64,000 nt of DNA, taken from Lineus longissimus. Taxonomy: Eukaryota > Nemertea > Pilidiophora > Heteronemertea > Lineidae. The notes under the pieces were generated by a model, which worked only from the letters and a program-made list of their open reading frames with translations, was not told the DNA's origin and searched no databases. Location: contig NC_088322.1 in the NCBI RefSeq assembly GCF_910592395.1, forward strand, positions 10,845,431-10,909,430, given 5' to 3'. A program made the position numbers and the translations under genes. This document shows positions 60,457 through 64,000 of this stretch, in pieces. Each line of letters starts with the position of its first letter. The stretch's first letter is position 1.

Positions 60457-62022
60457 GGTAAAAGTTCAGCTATTTGAGCGTGCGAATATATTGCTCATCT
60501 GGAAATAACTTTCAATAAAGTAAACATTTAACCTCTTCTCCTTCAGGATCTCGTCCTGATATTGACAAACGACTCCCTAGTGATGAATTCATTGACAAAT
60601 GGCTAAAGATTTATTTTGAAGAACGCCGCAAACTCGGCGATGATATTACTGATATTGAGGCAGAGGTGAAGAAATGGATGATCCACATTAGTCGAATGAT
60701 GCTGGTAATTTATTAGATAGGTAGATCATTGAAATCAGATCCTTGTCGCACTTCAAATTCTTTCAAGAAAGTCGAGTCGGTGTTTTAACTAAAGAACCAC
60801 ATGATGCAGCTATTGAACCAGCTCAGACCCTGTAATCACCTCGTAAATCACCAAGGTTGGTTAGGACTGAGCATGGTTAACGACCTAACCCACTCAGTAA
60901 AACAGTTGTAAAAAGGAAATTTAGAGGTAAATTACTAATAATTCATCGTTTCTAAACAGTCGTTAATTTGTTCCCTGACCGCCAAACGCAGACCGCCATT
61001 ACTTGCGTCACGTGGCCTCCTTCACAACAATTTGGGGAGTAAATCACAGGCAGGTCGAGATAACAGAATCATAGTATACGACATTTCGGATAGGATCTGG
61101 GCACAAGGCAGAAATAATTAAGTCGTATTCCAAGGCATGGTGAGGCCTGGCTACGCCTTCTATATCCACAGGACTGGTCCAATTTGATGCAGGTGGAATA
61201 TCAGTGTTCGAACGGAGTGTCACTTGAATTGAAGTGATAAATCACGAAATAACAGTAATTCAACCTTTGAGATGAAGTCAGAGTGGGGGTCAGCAAGGTG
61301 CGCTACAACTCTATTGTCGATTTGAAAATGATCGATTTTGTTGATTATTGATGTTAGGCAATTTATTTCTCTCTCAGGGCATATACTGGTGGCAGGCTGC
61401 CTTAGGCATCTACTGGATACAACAGAAGGATTTCTTTGAGGAAAAAGTTTTAGATATGTTCTTGACGTAAGTTATAACAATATGCGCCTTGAATATAACA
61501 CCACGGACCCAATGTTATTCAATCCATTCATCTCTAAACTTGATAAAAGACCATGTCCAATGCTGATGAATTCACTAAACTGTCAGTTTTTTAAGATGGC
61601 AGTATGATGATTGTTGAGTGTAGGAAGATACCATATCGTAAGATTATATTGGTGACTAATCACTCTCATCGATCTGCATGAATTCTGATGATAGTTGGGC
61701 CCTTCGCGCAAAAGCCGGCTAGGTGCATTTTCCTTTTCCACACAATTTTGCCTGCATGAACACTAAGCATGCAGTTGAAAAAAATTCTTGATCACATAAT
61801 GTCAATTCGAACTTTAATTTAGATCACAGATGTTCTGAATGATATAACTTCTGCACCCAACTTAATTTTTTGTTCTCAAAGATATACCTAGCACGCTTTT
61901 GCACTCAATATCATTTGATCTCCTGAATCATGACATTTTATCACTTTTCTCTCATCTTTTATAGTTGCGCTACGACGCGGATGAAAAAATACTATGAAAT
62001 AAAGGAATCGATTTCAAGTTGA
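57143..62022 (+). CDS. Choline/ethanolamine kinase family protein, complete, eight exons
   Basis: The exons are 57143-57268, 57795-57916, 58066-58230, 58620-58778, 59357-59592, 60547-60704, 61378-61466 and 61965-62022. All introns are GT-AG and all phases fit, giving 370 residues, close to ethanolamine kinase (about 360). The ATG at 57143 is the first after an in-frame stop. Exon 2 is the nucleotide-loop region (PLGPNLVNLALLCS). Exon 3 has GFCMEYIQGQ. Exon 5 holds the catalytic loop FCHCDANPTNFIY (His226, Asp228, Asn233) and the metal site LVDCEGC (Asp247, Glu249), then YPAYDLATHFF. Exon 7 has WWQAALGIYW. The enzyme would phosphorylate choline or ethanolamine with ATP, the first step of the Kennedy pathway in the cytosol. 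Oddly, the usual His-Asn-Asp triplet reads His-Cys-Asp, and the sequence is divergent throughout, so the substrate is uncertain. Introns hold CAT/GAT microsatellites. Confidence 0.93.
60190..60262. repeat. TCA/TCG trinucleotide repeat
   Basis: An interrupted (TCATCATCG)n run in kinase intron 5. A matching GATGAT run lies at 60420-60465. Confidence 0.85.
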
Positions 62023-62420
62023 TGAATACTACGAGATGAAGGAATACATTTCGTGCTGATAGAACACTATGAGATGAAGTGATACGTTATAAGTGACATA
62101 TGGACAGTGGCAATTGACAAGGTGAATCCAATGCAAATCCAATGCAAATCCGGTGTAACATTGGCGGTTGTCCCCCACATCTAAGTCTTCCATACAATAG
62201 ACTGCTAGAGACGCAATGACTTTCCAAAAGAGGGAAACACAGAAAAACGAGTAAAACATCTGGGGTAACACTTAGAAACGAAAACAACCTTACACCGGCA
62301 TCATACAGCATATTCTGTATATTATTGTTGTACCGTAACTTTACAAGATTTACAATCTTAATTGATCGATTAACTGTGAATGTACACACCCGCATACCTC
62401 GATACCATTTGAACTAAAAC

Positions 62421-63429
62421 TTATGTTTCAGTTAAAGTAAATAGTTTGACGGACGATAAAACCGCGCTCCCTTCGTCACTAGACACTCTAGTCGGCACAA
62501 TCAACATCAATCGGCACCCTCGGCCGGCAAATAAAAATTTCAAATATTGTCTAATTTTTGTGGACGGAAAGGTAATTTTCATTTCCTGAAATATGGAGAG
62601 CTGGTCTCTCGGCACGAGATTATTCTCTGGAATAGGCGTAATGCGGGAACCGTAGAGCAAAGGAAACTTCAGAAACTTGTCGAAGAAGAAGAGTAAAAAC
62701 AAACGAAGTTCCGGGCACCACCTTCGGCAGAGTTGGATCGGACTTGGCACCAGTACCGCCACTGATTTCCAGATCTCTCTGTAGGTATTCAACCGTTCGA
62801 AAAAGCAAACGCATAACTTTCTAACTCGACAAGCCGCAGTCACTGCATGACCTGCCTGAAATAGCCCTAACTGATTGTAACGGACATCACTTTTCTTTGG
62901 CACTTCTAATCCACCCAACAGTTTGATGGTTCCATTCACTTCGACAACATCATAAATAGTATCAAAACGGTGTCCCGTAGTTCTGCCATTCTTCAAACAT
63001 GACACCACAGCTTTATGTTCATAAAATGCAAGAACAAGATGATCTGGCGCATTTTTGTAAACGCGACATCGGTCGTTCGGAATAGTGAACTCAAATGCAA
63101 CATATCCCAAATCTAGTTTGTACAGCTTGATGAGACCGCGTTGGCAGTGTATAGACAGGTGCTTATCGTAAAGACTTACACGGTACTCCATAGTATTTAT
63201 CCTCGGCACGAACCCGTTCGGGCATATCAAAAATAAGTTAACTGTGGAGTTGTAGGCAGCGCGGAACAATCGTTTTTGGAACTGGTAAACTGTTAAAGTA
63301 TCCAATGGTCTACCCTCAGGGACAGACTGAACGATTATGGTTTCCGAGTTAACGTCAAATAGCCATCGGTCATTTTTTCGCTGTAAAATCGGAGGCAAGA
63401 TACGCCCTGATGTCTGCTTATAATTCCCC
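62421..63429 (-). CDS. Large 3' exon of an unrecognised gene
   Basis: An open frame of about 330 codons runs to a stop at 62421. There is no ATG near its start, so earlier exons should lie above 63406 or beyond the window. Acceptor candidates ATCTCAG (exon from 63429) and ACATCAG (exon from 63406) both keep the frame. The text (DRWLFDVNSETIIVQSV, LFLICPNGFVPRI, YKLDLGYVAFEF, NGTIKLLGGLEVP) has the alternating beta-strand look of a propeller, but I cannot name a family. The last 70 residues become Phe/Leu-rich and may be misread. An overlapping frame (DLEISGGTGAKSDPTLPKVV) looks more natural there, so a frameshift or a missed splice near 62750 is possible. Confidence 0.45.
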
Positions 63430-64000
63430 CTGAGATACCTCTAATGATAATTGAGGTGAGATAAAACTTATGTAAGTAAGATGAATATCCTTATTACGTT
63501 CGCACTACGCCTATTGCTAGGACTATGCCAAATCTTAACCGACAATATTGTGATATGCAATAAGGTCATTTTTAAAAGTTTTGCACCACGTTCATGGTCA
63601 GCGCACTCGTCAATTCAACTGCCGGCATTGATCTCTTTTTTGAAAATGGCCAAGTTACGTATAGGTGTTGTTTTATTTTGGATGAAAAATTTTGGGATAA
63701 AACAGATATCGCCATGTTTGTTAATCCAAAAGTTAATTTCAGATGTCAATGCTCTATATATTTTGTGATGAGCAATAATGTGCACTCTTCGGACGGGTGT
63801 TGTTGCTTGTTCAAGCAAAGATGTTTTAGCCAGAGGAACTGTCTTTCTAGCACAGTTTATTTTGATCCCCAATACTATTTTCCAGATGTCTGCTGACCTA
63901 TTGTGACAAAAGACTAGAATCAGACCGACTGAAGAAACATACCTAGTCCGTCCTTTTTGCCCGAAACACTTTATTATAAAGGTATTGAATTTGTGGCCGG
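63430..64000. other. Right edge; one Cys-rich plus-strand frame
   Basis: The plus-strand frame 63594-63896 starts with ATG and encodes 100 residues with a Cys-rich second half. It has no known motif and may be chance. Confidence 0.3.

Overview
The window is nuclear DNA from an invertebrate animal. It holds spliced genes with GT-AG introns, a Wnt9-type Wnt gene, a class A GPCR, a cGAS/Mab-21-type enzyme, HINT and choline/ethanolamine kinase genes, a LINE reverse transcriptase, and many short non-autonomous DNA transposons, minisatellites and C/G homopolymers. The density of cut-and-paste relics and the gene set fit a marine invertebrate (cephalochordate, hemichordate or lophotrochozoan). The species cannot be fixed from the sequence alone.

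Region 1 (1-10 kb). The left edge carries a broken, inverted copy of the 5' part of a GPCR gene. The intact, apparently intronless copy lies at 8836-9804 on the other strand. Between them are the last three exons of Wnt9 on the minus strand (5803 down to 2141). The first, signal-peptide exon of Wnt9 was not found.

Region 2 (10-22 kb). This has no host gene that I recognise. It contains a mariner-type MITE, a 1.6-kb element with a perfect 9-bp target duplication, a 5'-truncated LINE (14.9-17.3 kb), a pair of 390-bp direct repeats exactly 1200 bp apart, and an AT-rich foldback element.

Region 3 (22-25 kb). A 902-codon single-exon gene encodes about nine ankyrin repeats fused to a Mab-21/cGAS-like nucleotidyltransferase whose three catalytic acidic residues are in place. 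It is a candidate ankyrin-type cGAS-like receptor of innate immunity.

Region 4 (25-48 kb). This is a gene desert built of transposon relics. Several families share one design: terminal inverted repeats made of short degenerate tandem motifs, mostly with 9-bp target duplications. One nested pair of inverted-repeat elements (37-39.5 kb) encloses a possible spliced mini-gene and a tRNA-like sequence.

Region 5 (48-64 kb). This is the gene-dense end. A HINT gene (three exons, minus) has minisatellites in both introns and a duplicated piece of exon 1. A four-exon gene of unknown function (minus) follows. A complete eight-exon choline/ethanolamine kinase gene lies on the plus strand. At the right edge is the large last exon of an unrecognised minus-strand gene. 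The host genes have unrelated housekeeping or signalling roles, and I see no sign that they form one pathway.
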